The position numbers and the translations under genes were made by a program. From Thioalkalivibrio nitratireducens (lineage in GTDB: Bacteria > Pseudomonadota > Gammaproteobacteria > Ectothiorhodospirales > Ectothiorhodospiraceae), in contig JAABSN010000026.1 in NCBI GenBank assembly GCA_011390385.1, forward strand, positions 1 through 26,427: 26,427 bases of DNA, in the 5' to 3' direction. Position 1 is the stretch's first letter. Every line of letters begins with the position of its first letter. A model generated the notes under the pieces. The model was not told the origin of the DNA and ran no database searches. It saw only the letters and a program-made list of their open reading frames with translations. Positions 1 through 10,007 of this stretch are shown piece after piece.

Positions 1-388
1 CCGCCTGGACAACCAAGGGATAAACCGCGAAGGCGTGCCGGGAGAACACCGCGTTGCTTCCGGGTGCGAGCCAGGTCCGTGCCACCAGTTCCAGGATCTC
101 GTTGGAACCGTTACCCAGAGTCACCTGCTTCGGATCGACACCGTGCCGGCTGGCAAGCGCTTCCTTGAGCGCGAACCCATTGCCATCCGGATAGATGTGC
201 AGATTTCCGAGGGCCGCCCCGATCGCAGTCACGGCGCGGGGACTCGGGCCCAGCGGGTTCTCGTTCGAAGCCAGCTTGACCGCCTGACGGATTCCCAATT
301 CGCGTTCCAGAGCTTCGACGGGCTTGCCGGGTTCGTATGGCCTGAGGGCTCGCACGCCCGGCACCGCCAGGGTATTGAAATCAATCAT
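1..388 (-). CDS. hisC: Histidinol-phosphate/aromatic aminotransferase HisC, N-terminal part (cut by window edge)
   Basis: PLP-dependent class I/II aminotransferase, probably converting imidazole acetol phosphate with glutamate to histidinol phosphate. HisC paralogues beside pheA can also transaminate phenylpyruvate or prephenate. The 129 visible residues begin MIDFNTLAVPGVRALRPYEP and contain the family hallmarks KLASNENPLGPSP (about residues 40-52), the IYPDG segment and the GNGSNEILE cofactor-phosphate loop. The catalytic lysine lies beyond the window, so the C-terminal two thirds are not seen. The ATG at 386-388 is chosen because GAGGAA lies about ten bases upstream and the protein then starts like other HisC sequences. 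It follows pheA after a 72-base gap without an obvious terminator, so it is probably co-transcribed. Whether its main substrate is histidinol phosphate or an aromatic keto acid cannot be decided here. Confidence 0.9.
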   Translation of the reverse strand, partial: MIDFNTLAVPGVRALRPYEPGKPVEALERELGIRQAVKLASNENPLGPSPRAVTAIGAALGNLHIYPDGNGFALKEALASRHGVDPKQVTLGNGSNEILELVARTWLAPGSNAVFSRHAFAVYPLVVQA

Positions 389-460
389 GATCAAACCATT
401 CCTCGAACGAACAGGAGCCACACCGCAACCCGACCGCAAAATGAAATTCAACTCGGCCCA

Positions 461-1543
461 TCAGGTCGATGCCTGCGGATAGCTGCCGAGAATCTTGAGC
501 ATGTCCGCGCTCTTGCGCAATTCATCCAGGCAGGTGGCAACAACGGCGTCCTGCTGGTGACCGATGAGATCCAGGAAGAATACATAATCCCAGTTGACAC
601 AGCGCGACGGACGCGACTCGATACGGGTCAGGCTGATCCCTGCATCCGCGATCGGCTTGAGCAGACTGAATAGCGAGCCCGGCCTGTTCGCGGTGCTGAG
701 CATGATCGAGGTTCGGTCACGACCGGTTGCACCGGTTGCCAATCGACCAATCACCAGGAAACGGGTTGTGTTGTCGCCCCGGTCCTCGATGTTGCGGGCC
801 AGTGTCTTCAATCCGTATCGCTCGGCTGCGGCCTCGCTGGCAATGGCCGCAGCACCCGGCTGTTCAGCGGCGTCCTGAGCCGCCCGGCCGTTGCTGGCTG
901 CGTGACGGCGTTCCGCATGCGGCAACTCCCGGTCCAGCCATTGTCGGCACTGCGCCAGCGCTTGTGGGTGCGCCATGACCATCTCCACATCGGCCACGCG
1001 CTCGGCACGCGAGAGCAGATGATGCTGTACCGGCAGAACCACCTCGCCGCAGATCAGGAGCCGGGATTCGAGAAAACAGTCCACGGTATGCGTGACAACG
1101 CCCTCGGTGCTGTTCTCGATTGGCACGACACCGAAATGCACGCGCCCGGATTCGACCTCGCGGAAAACCATGTCGATGGACGTCAGCGGCTGAAGGGTGG
1201 CCGCCTGCCCGAAATGCTTGCGAGTGGCCAGGTGGGTAAAGGTACCTTCCGGGCCCAGATAGGCGACTTGCAGGGGCTGCTCCAGCGCCAGGCACTCCGA
1301 CATGATCTCACGGAAAATGCGCACCGCGCTTGCGGCGGGGAGCGGCCCGGGGTTGTGCTCGCGCACCTGCCGCAGAATCACGGCCTCCCGTTCCGGACGA
1401 TAGAATCGCTGATCCCCTTCACCGCGCTTTACCGCAGCGACCTCCTCGGCACAGCGGGCTCGCTCGTTCAGGAGGCGCAGAAGCTCAGCATCGATCCGAT
1501 CGATGCGATCGCGCAGACGGTCGAGATCTGCCGAATCCGCCAC
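461..1543 (-). CDS. pheA: Bifunctional chorismate mutase / prephenate dehydratase (P-protein)
   Basis: Cytosolic two-domain enzyme of phenylalanine synthesis: chorismate to prephenate to phenylpyruvate. The 360 residues match the usual P-protein length. Residues 1-90 are an AroQ-type helical chorismate mutase (LDRLRDRIDRIDAELLRLLN, RFYRPEREA). Residues 92-270 are prephenate dehydratase with GPEGTFTH (97-104), PIENSTEG (141-148) and the catalytic TRF triad (260-262). Residues about 278-350 are an ACT regulatory domain with RPGSLFSLL and ESRP (309-312), the phenylalanine-binding motifs, so feedback inhibition by phenylalanine is expected. The start is GTG (1541-1543) and shares one base with the serA stop codon (TAGTG), which implies translational coupling. 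No leader peptide or attenuator is visible, so control at this point looks enzymatic rather than transcriptional. Confidence 0.96.
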   Translation of the reverse strand: MADSADLDRLRDRIDRIDAELLRLLNERARCAEEVAAVKRGEGDQRFYRPEREAVILRQVREHNPGPLPAASAVRIFREIMSECLALEQPLQVAYLGPEGTFTHLATRKHFGQAATLQPLTSIDMVFREVESGRVHFGVVPIENSTEGVVTHTVDCFLESRLLICGEVVLPVQHHLLSRAERVADVEMVMAHPQALAQCRQWLDRELPHAERRHAASNGRAAQDAAEQPGAAAIASEAAAERYGLKTLARNIEDRGDNTTRFLVIGRLATGATGRDRTSIMLSTANRPGSLFSLLKPIADAGISLTRIESRPSRCVNWDYVFFLDLIGHQQDAVVATCLDELRKSADMLKILGSYPQAST

Positions 1544-2706
1544 TACAGTATCCGCGAACGAAGAACCCCATCGACCGCGGCAATGGCCTCGAAGGTCTCG
1601 GCATCGATCGGGTCCTCGACATCAAGCAGCGTATAGGCCAGATCACCGCGTGACTCATTCATCATATGCACGATATTGACGCCCTTTTCCCCCAATACAT
1701 GCGAAATGCGCCCAACCCGGTCGGGCAGGTTCCGGTTCACGATGGCAAGCCGCGCCTCGCCCTTGCGCTCCAGCGAAAGATTCGGCAGGTTCACCGAGTT
1801 GCGCACATTGCCGTTCTCCAGGTAGTCCTGCAATTGGTCCGCGATCATCACCGCACAGTTTTCCTCGGACTCGACCGTCGATGCGCCCAGATGCGGGAGC
1901 ATGATCACCCGTTCATTGCCGGCGAGCGCCGGCGACGGAAAGTCCGTCACGTACGCGTGAACCTTCCCGGCATCGAGCGCGGAGGCCAACGCCGAATCAT
2001 CGACCACGCCCTCGCGCGCGAGGTTGAGCACGATCGCACCCGGCTTCAGCGAACCAATCCGCGTGGCGTCAAGGAGGTTGCGGGTCTGATCGTTCAGGGG
2101 CACGTGGAAGGTGATGGCATCGGCCTGGCTGATCACTGCGTCCACGCTGCGGGCACGATCGACATCGGCCTCGAGACGCCAGGCACTCTCCACAGTGATC
2201 TTCGGATCGTAGCCGATGACGTTCATCCCCAGCGCCCGGGCCGCGTTGGCAATCTTCACACCGATCGCACCGAGACCAATCACACCCAGGGTGCGCCCCG
2301 GAAGTTCAAAGCCGACGAAACGCTTCTTGCCATCCTCGACCCGCTTCTGGAACTCGGGATCGCGCGGATCCAGCTGCCGCACGTATTCTGCCGCCGGTAT
2401 CAGGTTGCGCGCTGCCAGGAGGAGTCCTGACACGACGAGTTCCTTGACCGCGTTTGCATTCGCGCCCGGCGCACTGAAAACCGCAACACCCCGACCGGAT
2501 AACGCCTCGACGGGGATGTTGTTCACGCCGCTGCCGGCGCGTCCGACGGCATGGACCGAATCCGGAATCGGTGTCTGATGCAGGTTGTGCGAGCGCAGCA
2601 TGATCGCGTCCGGATCATGCAGGCTGGAGGCGACCTCGTAGCGCTCGCGAGGAAACCGCTCGAGCCCACGCACGGCAATGTTGTTGAACGTCTGAATGCG
2701 AAACAT
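1543..2706 (-). CDS. serA: D-3-phosphoglycerate dehydrogenase, short ACT-containing form
   Basis: NAD-dependent oxidation of 3-phosphoglycerate to 3-phosphohydroxypyruvate, the first step of serine synthesis; the next enzyme, SerC, is encoded just upstream. The 387 residues show the D-2-hydroxyacid dehydrogenase Rossmann motif GLGAIG (144-149), the catalytic arginine in NLAREG (R231), the catalytic histidine in LPHLGAST (H272), and a C-terminal ACT domain (about 318-387: RLAIVNRNLPDRVGRISHVL). The segment where E. coli SerA carries the third catalytic residue, a glutamate, reads TDFPSPAL here, with no Glu. ATG at 2704-2706 is chosen because AAGGA sits six bases upstream; a longer in-frame start at 2727 would overlap serC and adds residues not seen in the family. 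The DFP-type motif and size resemble the short clade often paired with serC. Substrate assignment rests on family and context. Confidence 0.88.
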   Translation of the reverse strand: MFRIQTFNNIAVRGLERFPRERYEVASSLHDPDAIMLRSHNLHQTPIPDSVHAVGRAGSGVNNIPVEALSGRGVAVFSAPGANANAVKELVVSGLLLAARNLIPAAEYVRQLDPRDPEFQKRVEDGKKRFVGFELPGRTLGVIGLGAIGVKIANAARALGMNVIGYDPKITVESAWRLEADVDRARSVDAVISQADAITFHVPLNDQTRNLLDATRIGSLKPGAIVLNLAREGVVDDSALASALDAGKVHAYVTDFPSPALAGNERVIMLPHLGASTVESEENCAVMIADQLQDYLENGNVRNSVNLPNLSLERKGEARLAIVNRNLPDRVGRISHVLGEKGVNIVHMMNESRGDLAYTLLDVEDPIDAETFEAIAAVDGVLRSRIL

Positions 2707-2719
2707 GGCGTGTCCTTGT

Positions 2720-3802
2720 TCAGGCATGGCGCTGCTCGAAGTCAGCCATGAATTCGATCAGGGTATCGACAGCGGTCTCGGATACCGCGTTGTAAATGCT
2801 CGCACGCATGCCGCCCACCGAGCGGTGCCCCTTCAAACCCGACAGACCGGCTTCCGCAGCCTGCTTCAGGAAACTGCCGTCCAGAGCGTCGTCCGCCAGA
2901 ATGAACGGCACGTTCATCCAGGAACGGGCCGAAATGTCCACCGGGTTGCGGTAGAACTCGGAGTTATCGACGAAATGATAGAGCTTGGCGGCCTTGCGTT
3001 GATTCACCTCACCCATCGCCGCCAGCCCCCCCTGCTCCAGCAGCCACTCGAACACCAGCCCGGAAAGATACCAGGCCAGCGTCGGCGGCGTGTTGTACAT
3101 GGAATCGTTCTTCGCCTGCAGGTCGTAGTCCAGCACCGAGGGAACCGACGCCGATTTCCGCTCGAGAAGATCCCTGCGGACGATCACCAGGGTCAGCCCA
3201 GCAGGGCCAATGTTCTTCTGTGCGCCGGCATAAATCACGCCGAAACGGGCAACATCGAGCGGCCGCGAGAGAATCGTCGAAGACATGTCGGCGACCAGCG
3301 GCACCGCTCCCGTCTCCGGTATGAAATGGAATTCCACCCCCCCGATCGTCTCGTTTGGAGTGTAATGAACGTAGGCTGCTTCCGGATCGAGCTTCCACGT
3401 TGCGGTATCCGGGATCGACGCATAGCCATGGCTCTGGCTGCTCGCCACGATATTCACGGAACCATACTTCTGCGCCTCCTTGATGGCCTTGCCCGACCAG
3501 GCGCCGGTGTCAATGTAATCCATCGCCTGCCCGTCGCTGCAGAGGTTCAACGGCACCGCAGCGAACTGCCCGGTCGCTCCACCCTGCAGAAACAGAACAG
3601 CGTAGTCGTCGGGAACCGACAGCAGCTTGCGCAGATCCCGCTCGGCCTTTTCGGCCACTTCCATGAACGTCTTCCCCCGGTGACTCATTTCCATCACCGA
3701 CATGCCGGCGCCACGGAAATCCATCCATTCCGCCTGCGCCCTTTGCAATACCGGCTCGGGAAGGGCTGCCGGCCCCGCGCTGAAATTGAATACTCGGCTC
3801 AT
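2720..3802 (-). CDS. serC: Phosphoserine aminotransferase
   Basis: PLP enzyme that transfers an amino group from glutamate to 3-phosphohydroxypyruvate, giving phosphoserine; it also acts on the analogous intermediate of pyridoxal phosphate synthesis. The 360 residues are typical. The opening [23 protein letters not shown] (74-84) and the PLP lysine in [13 protein letters not shown] (K196) are diagnostic, as is the C-terminal [18 protein letters not shown]. The ATG overlaps the gyrA stop by four bases (ATGA), so translation is probably coupled to gyrA. Thirteen bases separate its stop from the serA start. The gyrA-serC-pheA-hisC order is well known in Pseudomonas; serA is the added member. Confidence 0.97.
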   Translation of the reverse strand: MSRVFNFSAGPAALPEPVLQRAQAEWMDFRGAGMSVMEMSHRGKTFMEVAEKAERDLRKLLSVPDDYAVLFLQGGATGQFAAVPLNLCSDGQAMDYIDTGAWSGKAIKEAQKYGSVNIVASSQSHGYASIPDTATWKLDPEAAYVHYTPNETIGGVEFHFIPETGAVPLVADMSSTILSRPLDVARFGVIYAGAQKNIGPAGLTLVIVRRDLLERKSASVPSVLDYDLQAKNDSMYNTPPTLAWYLSGLVFEWLLEQGGLAAMGEVNQRKAAKLYHFVDNSEFYRNPVDISARSWMNVPFILADDALDGSFLKQAAEAGLSGLKGHRSVGGMRASIYNAVSETAVDTLIEFMADFEQRHA

Positions 3803-6441
3803 TCTCCATCTCCATTCTCAGCCCCGGAGACATCGGTCTCCGAAGCATCCCCGGGTGGTGTATCGACTTCGGAACCCTGCGCCGGCCCGTCACCCTCATC
3901 CGGGGCATCTTCCCCCTGCAGGCGTTCAACGCGCGCGAGCTCCACCAACCGCTCGCCATCACCGAGCCGAATCAAACGCACACCCTGCGTATTGCGGCCA
4001 ATCAACGGAATCTGTTCCACGGGTGTACGTACCAGCGTTCCGCCATCGGTAATCAGCATGACTTCGTGATCGTCGAGCACCCGTGCCGCGCCAACCAGTG
4101 TCCCGTTGCGCCCGGCGCACTGCATGGCGATCACCCCCTGACCACCACGCCGGTGTACCGGGAACTCATCGAAGGACGTGCGCTTGCCAAACCCGAATTC
4201 ACTCGCGAACAGAGCCGCGCCCTCGTCCACGATCAACAGTGCAATGACCTGATGCGAGGCATCCATACGCACCCCACGCACACCACAGGCAGTCCGCCCC
4301 ATCGCGCGTACGTCGGTTTCGGGGAAGCGCACGGCCTTGCCACCGGAGGTCACCAGCATCACGTCGCGTCCGCCGTCGGTCAATGCGACATCGACCAGAC
4401 GATCACCCTCACGCAGGTCGACCGCAATGATGCCGCTGTTGCGCGGTCGCGAAAAATCGGTCAGCGGAGTTTTCTTCACCGTGCCCGAAGTCGTCACCAT
4501 GAACACGAACTGGTTCTCGGCATACGTCCGGACCGGCAGAATCGCGTTGATCCGCTCGTTGGCTTCGAGCGGCAGAAGATTCACGATGGGCTTGCCACGC
4601 GCGGCCCGGCTACCCTGGGGTAACTCGTAGACCTTGATCCAGTACACACGGCCCCGGCTGGAGAAGCAGAGGATGGTGTCGTGGGTATTGGCAACCACCA
4701 GGCGATCGATGAAGTCCTCTTCACGGAAGCTGGTCGCCGCCTTGCCACGTCCGCCGCGCCGTTGTGCCCGGTACGCGGTCACCGGCTGGTATTTCACGTA
4801 ACCGGCATGGGATAGCGTAACCACGACATCCTCTTCACCGATCAGGTCTTCCAGTGTGAGATTCGCGTGCGCCGCACGGACCTCGGTACGACGCGCATCG
4901 TTGTATTGCTCGCGCACGGCGAGAAGTTCGTTGCGGATCTCCTCCTGCAGGCGTTCCCCGGAACTCAGGATATCCAGCAGATCCTCGATCAGGTCCAGCA
5001 GCTGCCGGTATTCGTCGAGGATCTTTTCCTGTTCGAGTCCGGTAAGGCGATGCAACCGCAGATCCAGGATCGCCTGCGCCTGCGCCTCGGACAGCCGATA
5101 GCCGTCGGCGGAAAGCCCGAACTCCGCCGCCAGATCCTCCGGGCGTGACGCCCGCGCTCCGGCGCGGTCGAGCATCGCCGTGACCCCGCCCGGACTCCAG
5201 GCACGGCCCAGCAGGCCGACTTTGGCTTCGGCCGGATTCGCTGCACCGCGAATCAGCGCGATGATTGCGTCGATGTTGGCCAGTGCGATGGCCAACCCCT
5301 CGAGGATATGTGCACGCTCACGCGCCTTGCGCAGGTCGAAGATTGTACGGCGGGTCACCACCTCACGCCGGTGACGCAGGAAGGCCTCGAGAATCTGACG
5401 AAGATCGAGCAGCTTCGGTTGGCCTTCGACCAGCGCAACCATGTTGATGCCGAAGACATTCTGCATCTGCGTGTGCATGAACAGGTGGTTCAGGACCACT
5501 TCCGACATTTCGCCACGCTTGAGCTCGATCACGATCCGCATGCCGTCCTTGTCGGACTCGTCGCGCAGCTCGCTGATGCCCTCGAGCTTGCGTTCCTTCA
5601 CCAGCTCGGCAATCTTTTCGATCAGCCGGGCCTTGTTCACCTGATAAGGCAATTCAGTGACGATGATGGCTTCGCGCTGACCCCCTTCGATTGCCTCGGT
5701 ATGGGTGCGCGAACGGATGTACACACGCCCACGTCCGGTTCGGTAGGCATCACGAATACCATCGGCGCCATTGATGATCGCCGCGGTCGGAAAATCCGGA
5801 CCGGGTACGTGCTCCATCAGACCATCGATCCCGATCTCGGGATCGTCGATCAGGGCGACACAGGCATCGATGACTTCTCCGAGATTGTGCGGCGGCACGT
5901 TGGTCGCCATGCCCACAGCGATCCCTGCGGAACCGTTGACCAGCAGGTTCGGGAATTTGCTCGGCAAAACCGACGGTTCGCGCTCGGAACCATCGTAGTT
6001 ATCGACGAAATCGACCGTTTCCTTGTCGATGTCAGCGAGCAGCTCCTGTGCGATTCGTGCCATGCGTACTTCGGTGTAACGCATCGCGGCGGGCGCGTCG
6101 CCATCGACAGAGCCGAAATTGCCCTGGCCGTCCACGAGCATGTAGCGCATCGAAAACGGCTGAGCCATGCGCACGATCGCGTCGTACACCGCGCTGTCGC
6201 CGTGCGGGTGGTATTTACCGATGACGTCGCCGACCACGCGGGCAGATTTCTTGTAGGGCTTGTTGAACTCGTTGCCGAGCTCGCGCATCGCATGCAGAAC
6301 CCGTCGATGGACCGGCTTCAAACCGTCGCGAACGTCAGGAAGCGCCCGCCCCACGATCACGCTCATCGCGTAATCAAGGTACGACTGCTGCATCTCGTCT
6401 TCGAGATTGACCGGGAATATTTCCTTGGCGAATTCAGCCAT
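3799..6441 (-). CDS. gyrA: DNA gyrase subunit A
   Basis: Breakage-reunion subunit of the A2B2 gyrase that introduces negative supercoils. The 880 residues align with E. coli GyrA without offset at the active site: RYTEVRM contains the DNA-linking Y122, and the quinolone-resistance region [15 protein letters not shown] keeps Ser83 and Asp87, the susceptible wild-type pair. The GyrA box QRRGGRG that wraps DNA is at 560-566 in the C-terminal pinwheel. The last 40 or so residues are a Glu/Asp/Gly-rich acidic tail, like the tail that tunes supercoiling in E. coli. ATG at 6439-6441 gives the standard N-terminus [17 protein letters not shown]. The Shine-Dalgarno is weak (GGAAG about 13 bases upstream). 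Its stop overlaps the serC start. A 77-base gap separates it from mtnA. Confidence 0.99.
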   Translation of the reverse strand: MAEFAKEIFPVNLEDEMQQSYLDYAMSVIVGRALPDVRDGLKPVHRRVLHAMRELGNEFNKPYKKSARVVGDVIGKYHPHGDSAVYDAIVRMAQPFSMRYMLVDGQGNFGSVDGDAPAAMRYTEVRMARIAQELLADIDKETVDFVDNYDGSEREPSVLPSKFPNLLVNGSAGIAVGMATNVPPHNLGEVIDACVALIDDPEIGIDGLMEHVPGPDFPTAAIINGADGIRDAYRTGRGRVYIRSRTHTEAIEGGQREAIIVTELPYQVNKARLIEKIAELVKERKLEGISELRDESDKDGMRIVIELKRGEMSEVVLNHLFMHTQMQNVFGINMVALVEGQPKLLDLRQILEAFLRHRREVVTRRTIFDLRKARERAHILEGLAIALANIDAIIALIRGAANPAEAKVGLLGRAWSPGGVTAMLDRAGARASRPEDLAAEFGLSADGYRLSEAQAQAILDLRLHRLTGLEQEKILDEYRQLLDLIEDLLDILSSGERLQEEIRNELLAVREQYNDARRTEVRAAHANLTLEDLIGEEDVVVTLSHAGYVKYQPVTAYRAQRRGGRGKAATSFREEDFIDRLVVANTHDTILCFSSRGRVYWIKVYELPQGSRAARGKPIVNLLPLEANERINAILPVRTYAENQFVFMVTTSGTVKKTPLTDFSRPRNSGIIAVDLREGDRLVDVALTDGGRDVMLVTSGGKAVRFPETDVRAMGRTACGVRGVRMDASHQVIALLIVDEGAALFASEFGFGKRTSFDEFPVHRRGGQGVIAMQCAGRNGTLVGAARVLDDHEVMLITDGGTLVRTPVEQIPLIGRNTQGVRLIRLGDGERLVELARVERLQGEDAPDEGDGPAQGSEVDTPPGDASETDVSGAENGDGE

Positions 6442-6518
6442 TGGCGTGGGGTATCTTCCGGGTTCGATAAACCGGGCACTTTACCATAGTGGCGGAAACT
6501 CGGCGCACCCGCGCGATG

Positions 6519-7583
6519 TCACGGACCGCGTCGTTCGATCGCCAATGACGCCAGCTTGTCCCGGTCCGGCTGCAGCACCACGCCCCGTTCGGTGACGATG
6601 GCCGTGATCAGCCGCGCCGGTGTCACGTCGAACGCCGGGTTCCAGGCGCGTGCGCCCGCCGGGGCGATCGGCTGACCCCCGACATCGAGAATCTCGGACT
6701 CTGGTCTCATTTCGATCGGGATTCCCGAACCATCCCGAGTCGAAAAGTCGATGGTGCTCATCGGGGCGGCCACCATGAACTTCACGTCATGCTCACGTGC
6801 CAGCACGGCAAGACCGTAGGTGCCGATCTTGTTCGCGGTATCGCCATTCGCCGCGATACGGTCGGCACCGACGATCACCCAACCGACCTTGCCGGAGCGC
6901 AGCAGACTCGCCGCTGCGCCCTCGCACAGCAGGCGCACCGGGATGCCATCCTGGACGAGTTCCCACGCAGTCAGACGCGCGCCCTGCAGCCACGGTCGCG
7001 TCTCATCGGCGAATACCTCGGTAATCCGCGCGTCGACCCATGCGGACCGGATCACGCCGAGGGCCGTGCCGAATCCCCCGGTCGCAAGGGAGCCGGTGTT
7101 GCAGTGGGTCAGGACCGCCCGCCCCGGCGCGATCAACGCAGATCCCAGCTCGCCCATGCGTCGGTTTGCGGCGATATCGTCCTGCAGCATCGTTTCGGCG
7201 AGGTCACGCGTCGCGGTACACGCTGCCGCGGCAGAGTCGCAGCGACCGAGCAGCTGGCGCATCCGATCCAGTGCCCAGAACAGATTGACGGCGGTCGGAC
7301 GCGACGCGGCAAGCCGATCGATTGCGGCGTCCACCTCCGCGCGCCAGGCATTGGCAGCAGCCTTTTTCGCCGCCTGACACGCGAGCACGACGCCAAAGCC
7401 GGCCGTAATGCCGATGGCGGGGGCTCCGCGCACGACCATCTCGCGAATGGCCGTGGCGACGGCCACGGGATCGGTATAGGCGTTCTCCCGGGCTTCTCCC
7501 GGCAGCAGGCGCTGGTCGAGCAGGTACAGAACGCCGTCGTCGAAACGGATCGGTCGGATGGTGTCCGGAAAATTGGTCGTCAT
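6519..7583 (-). CDS. mtnA: S-methyl-5-thioribose-1-phosphate isomerase
   Basis: Aldose-ketose isomerase of the methionine salvage pathway: 5-methylthioribose 1-phosphate to 5-methylthioribulose 1-phosphate. The 354 residues show the eIF2B-alpha-like fold signatures [14 protein letters not shown] (51-64), [20 protein letters not shown] with the catalytic Cys161, [18 protein letters not shown] (192-209), and [20 protein letters not shown] with the catalytic Asp241. These residues distinguish it from true eIF2B homologues. The ATG lies only four bases downstream of the comEC stop, so mtnA depends on transcription arriving from comEC unless a promoter lies inside comEC. No other salvage gene (mtnP, mtnB, mtnC, mtnD) is in the window. 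mtnA beside gyrA is also seen in Pseudomonas. Confidence 0.96.
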   Translation of the reverse strand: MTTNFPDTIRPIRFDDGVLYLLDQRLLPGEARENAYTDPVAVATAIREMVVRGAPAIGITAGFGVVLACQAAKKAAANAWRAEVDAAIDRLAASRPTAVNLFWALDRMRQLLGRCDSAAAACTATRDLAETMLQDDIAANRRMGELGSALIAPGRAVLTHCNTGSLATGGFGTALGVIRSAWVDARITEVFADETRPWLQGARLTAWELVQDGIPVRLLCEGAAASLLRSGKVGWVIVGADRIAANGDTANKIGTYGLAVLAREHDVKFMVAAPMSTIDFSTRDGSGIPIEMRPESEILDVGGQPIAPAGARAWNPAFDVTPARLITAIVTERGVVLQPDRDKLASLAIERRGP

Positions 7584-7587
7584 TTCA

Positions 7588-9954
7588 CTATTCTACCGCG
7601 ACGGACAACGACCCGCGCGTTATCCGGCTCGCGTGGGTTCCGGCCGAGCAATTGCCGGGCGGCAAAGATGCCGTCTCGACGCGAGAATGCCAGAAGCGCG
7701 GCCGCTCGACACGGCTTCCCTGTCCCAATTGGATGCCGTCGTCGTCGGTTTCCAGCCAGAGCATTCCCCGTTCCGCGGTATCGAGCAATGCAACACAATG
7801 GGCATCCAGTCGTTGCCGGACGTCCGGCGCAGGATGCCCGAAACGATTGTCGAAACCGGTGCTGACCCAGGCCACCGCCGGGCGGGCCGCTTCGAGAAGC
7901 CCGCGGGAAAGCACCCCGGATGCGCCGTGATGCGGCACGAGCAACACGTCGGTCTCAAGCAGCCCATCAACCGAAGAACGAACCAGCACACGCTCACCGA
8001 GTCCCTCGACGTCGCCAGTCAGCAGCAGGCGACCGTTGCGGCCCCGGACCGCCAGCACGCACGAAGCGGTATTCCCGTCGTTCCAATACGGCGGCGGATG
8101 CAGGACTGCGAAACCAACGCCATCCCACTCCCAGCTGCGGCCTGCCTCACAGGGTCTCTCGGTCGGGTGGACTCCTCCGCGCCGGCTCAGCACATCGCCT
8201 ACAGACATCCCGGCGAAGACTGCGCCGACTCCACCGCGATGATCCATGTTTTCATGGCTTACCACGATCCGATCCACATGCCGGATCCCATGCCGACGCA
8301 ACGCGGGGAGCACCACGGCGGCACCCGAGTCGAAGCCATCGGTCCAGGCCGGTCCGGCATCGTAGACGAGTACATGGCTTCGCGTGCGAACCACAACCGC
8401 GAGGCCTTGCCCGACATCGAGCATCTCGGCCCGAAAGTCGCCGACAGCCAAGCGCGGTGACCAAGGCAGAAACAGCGGCAGGCAAGCCAGAACGACCCAG
8501 GGCAGGTAACGACGCGGCCGCGGCAGCAGGAGAATCAGAATACCCACCGTCGCCAGCACGATGCCGGCGAGCGGCACGGCCATTTCGCTCACAGCTGCGG
8601 GCAGGGACAGAAGAATTCCCAATGCGCCGAGCAGGAGGCTCAGCCATGAATCCGACCACCACAAAAGGGGCGTACCCAGGGGCGCCCAGATCAACGCGAG
8701 GCCCGCTCCGGCCAGTAGCATCGGCAGGACCGCAAAAGTGATCACCGGGACCGCAATCAGGTTCGCCACCGGAGCGATCCATGACCCCAACTGGAACCAG
8801 GCCAGACTGAGCGGAAGCAGCGCTATCGCCAGTACCACCTGTATCCGCAGCCAGGCTCCCGCGTCCGATCGCGTCACCCGGCCTTGCAGCAACAACAGGA
8901 TCACTGCCACGGCGCCAAAGGAAAACCAGAACCCGGCCGCGAGCACACTCGCCGGCGTCAGCAGTACGACCAGGATCAGCGCGGCCGCGTAAACCCGCCA
9001 GGTCAATGCGTCACGGCGCAACAGCACCGCCACACTGATGAGAATGAGCATGACCAAGGCCCGCTGCGTGGGAATGCTGAAGCCCGCCAACGCGGAATAG
9101 ATACTGGCCGCCGTGAGCGCGGTCAGCACGCCGAACAAGCGAAGCGAAACGGTCCGCCGCAGCCACGACACGCGGCGCCACGACCAGCGCGACAGCAGCA
9201 AAACGAATCCAGCCACCAGTCCCACGTGGAGCCCGGAGATCGCCATCAGGTGGTTGGTACCCGTATGCAGGAAGCGCCGCCATTCGTCGCGATCCATCGC
9301 CGCGCGCTCGCCGATGACCAGCGCCTGCATTACCCCCGGATGGCGCGCACCCGGGTGCGATTCAAGCATCACCTCACCCACATGCGCCCGGATGCGATGC
9401 AGATCCGCGCCCTGCCAACGGCGTACGCCCTGCACCAGCAGTTCCACTTCGCCGCGAACGCTCGCAAGCCCGTGGATCCCCTCGCGATATAGCCAGGCCG
9501 CGTAATCGAAGCTCCCAGGATTGTGCAATCCGCGCGGCGGCCGCAAACGCAGGACCACACGAATCCGGTCCCCGGATCCAAGGGCCGAGTCCGCCGGGAA
9601 GCGGGTCACCCGTAGCCGCTTGGCCCGGAACGCTTCGGGCCCGCCTACGATGTCCACGACATCGAGCAGAAAACGGCTGCGGCGCGGCGAATGATCAGGG
9701 ATACCAACGATCGTGCCGATCACTTCCACTTCGACACCGGCCAGGGTCTCGGGGATTGCGTGCTCGAGCCACGCGGCGCCGGACATGCCCGCGACCGCGA
9801 AGCCCAGCAGCCATCCACCGAGAGGCCGGCTCCAGCGGTGCCAGACCAGGATCAGCGACGCCACGGCGACGACACCCCAGGGCCAATCGGGCAACGCCGG
9901 CAAAAAATGCAGCGACAAGGCCCCCGTCACCACACCCGCAGCAAGCGGGATCAT
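7588..9954 (-). CDS. comEC: ComEC/Rec2-family DNA internalization channel protein
   Basis: Inner-membrane protein expected to carry single-stranded DNA into the cytoplasm during transformation. The 788 residues contain N-terminal membrane helices, a DUF4131/OB-like periplasmic part (about 25-190: [40 protein letters not shown]), the competence domain with [19 protein letters not shown] (about 230-250) and many hydrophobic helices to about 480, and a C-terminal metallo-beta-lactamase-like domain (about 500-760: [43 protein letters not shown]). The length is normal, so the gene looks intact. In the metal motif the usual Asp or His before the DH pair is Asn (HENMDH). It is divergent from the DUF2062 gene, as neighbours in Pseudomonas, and is followed at four bases by mtnA. 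No other competence gene is in view. Confidence 0.93.
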   Translation of the reverse strand: MIPLAAGVVTGALSLHFLPALPDWPWGVVAVASLILVWHRWSRPLGGWLLGFAVAGMSGAAWLEHAIPETLAGVEVEVIGTIVGIPDHSPRRSRFLLDVVDIVGGPEAFRAKRLRVTRFPADSALGSGDRIRVVLRLRPPRGLHNPGSFDYAAWLYREGIHGLASVRGEVELLVQGVRRWQGADLHRIRAHVGEVMLESHPGARHPGVMQALVIGERAAMDRDEWRRFLHTGTNHLMAISGLHVGLVAGFVLLLSRWSWRRVSWLRRTVSLRLFGVLTALTAASIYSALAGFSIPTQRALVMLILISVAVLLRRDALTWRVYAAALILVVLLTPASVLAAGFWFSFGAVAVILLLLQGRVTRSDAGAWLRIQVVLAIALLPLSLAWFQLGSWIAPVANLIAVPVITFAVLPMLLAGAGLALIWAPLGTPLLWWSDSWLSLLLGALGILLSLPAAVSEMAVPLAGIVLATVGILILLLPRPRRYLPWVVLACLPLFLPWSPRLAVGDFRAEMLDVGQGLAVVVRTRSHVLVYDAGPAWTDGFDSGAAVVLPALRRHGIRHVDRIVVSHENMDHRGGVGAVFAGMSVGDVLSRRGGVHPTERPCEAGRSWEWDGVGFAVLHPPPYWNDGNTASCVLAVRGRNGRLLLTGDVEGLGERVLVRSSVDGLLETDVLLVPHHGASGVLSRGLLEAARPAVAWVSTGFDNRFGHPAPDVRQRLDAHCVALLDTAERGMLWLETDDDGIQLGQGSRVERPRFWHSRVETASLPPGNCSAGTHASRITRGSLSVAVE

Positions 9955-9979
9955 GGTTCCATCCGCGTCTGAACGGTTC

Positions 9980-9985
9980 TATGAT
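9980..9985 (+). promoter_or_regulatory. Possible -10 element for the DUF2062 gene
   Basis: TATGAT matches the sigma-70 -10 consensus at five of six bases and lies in the 119-bp region between the divergent comEC and DUF2062 genes. No good -35 box is found 16-18 bases upstream. It would give a leader of about 80 nt that contains two palindromes (10008-10019 and 10048-10061). Confidence 0.22.
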
Positions 9986-10007
9986 TGTGTTCGGCCTTGC
10001 CTTCGTC

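Noticed and set aside
2696..4069. 457-codon plus-strand frame opposite serC and the end of gyrA
   Set aside because: It is antisense to two certain genes, its product is rich in His, Arg and Pro and resembles no family. High GC makes long antisense frames common.
5308..6489. 393-codon plus-strand frame opposite gyrA
   Set aside because: Mirror frame of the strongly conserved GyrA N-terminal domain; no recognisable product.
6442..6518. CCGG-G-TT...AA-A-CCGG hairpin and a TATGGT box between mtnA and gyrA
   Set aside because: The stem is short and interrupted and no -35 box is found, so neither a terminator nor a gyrA promoter can be claimed. A gyrA promoter here is still likely on general grounds.
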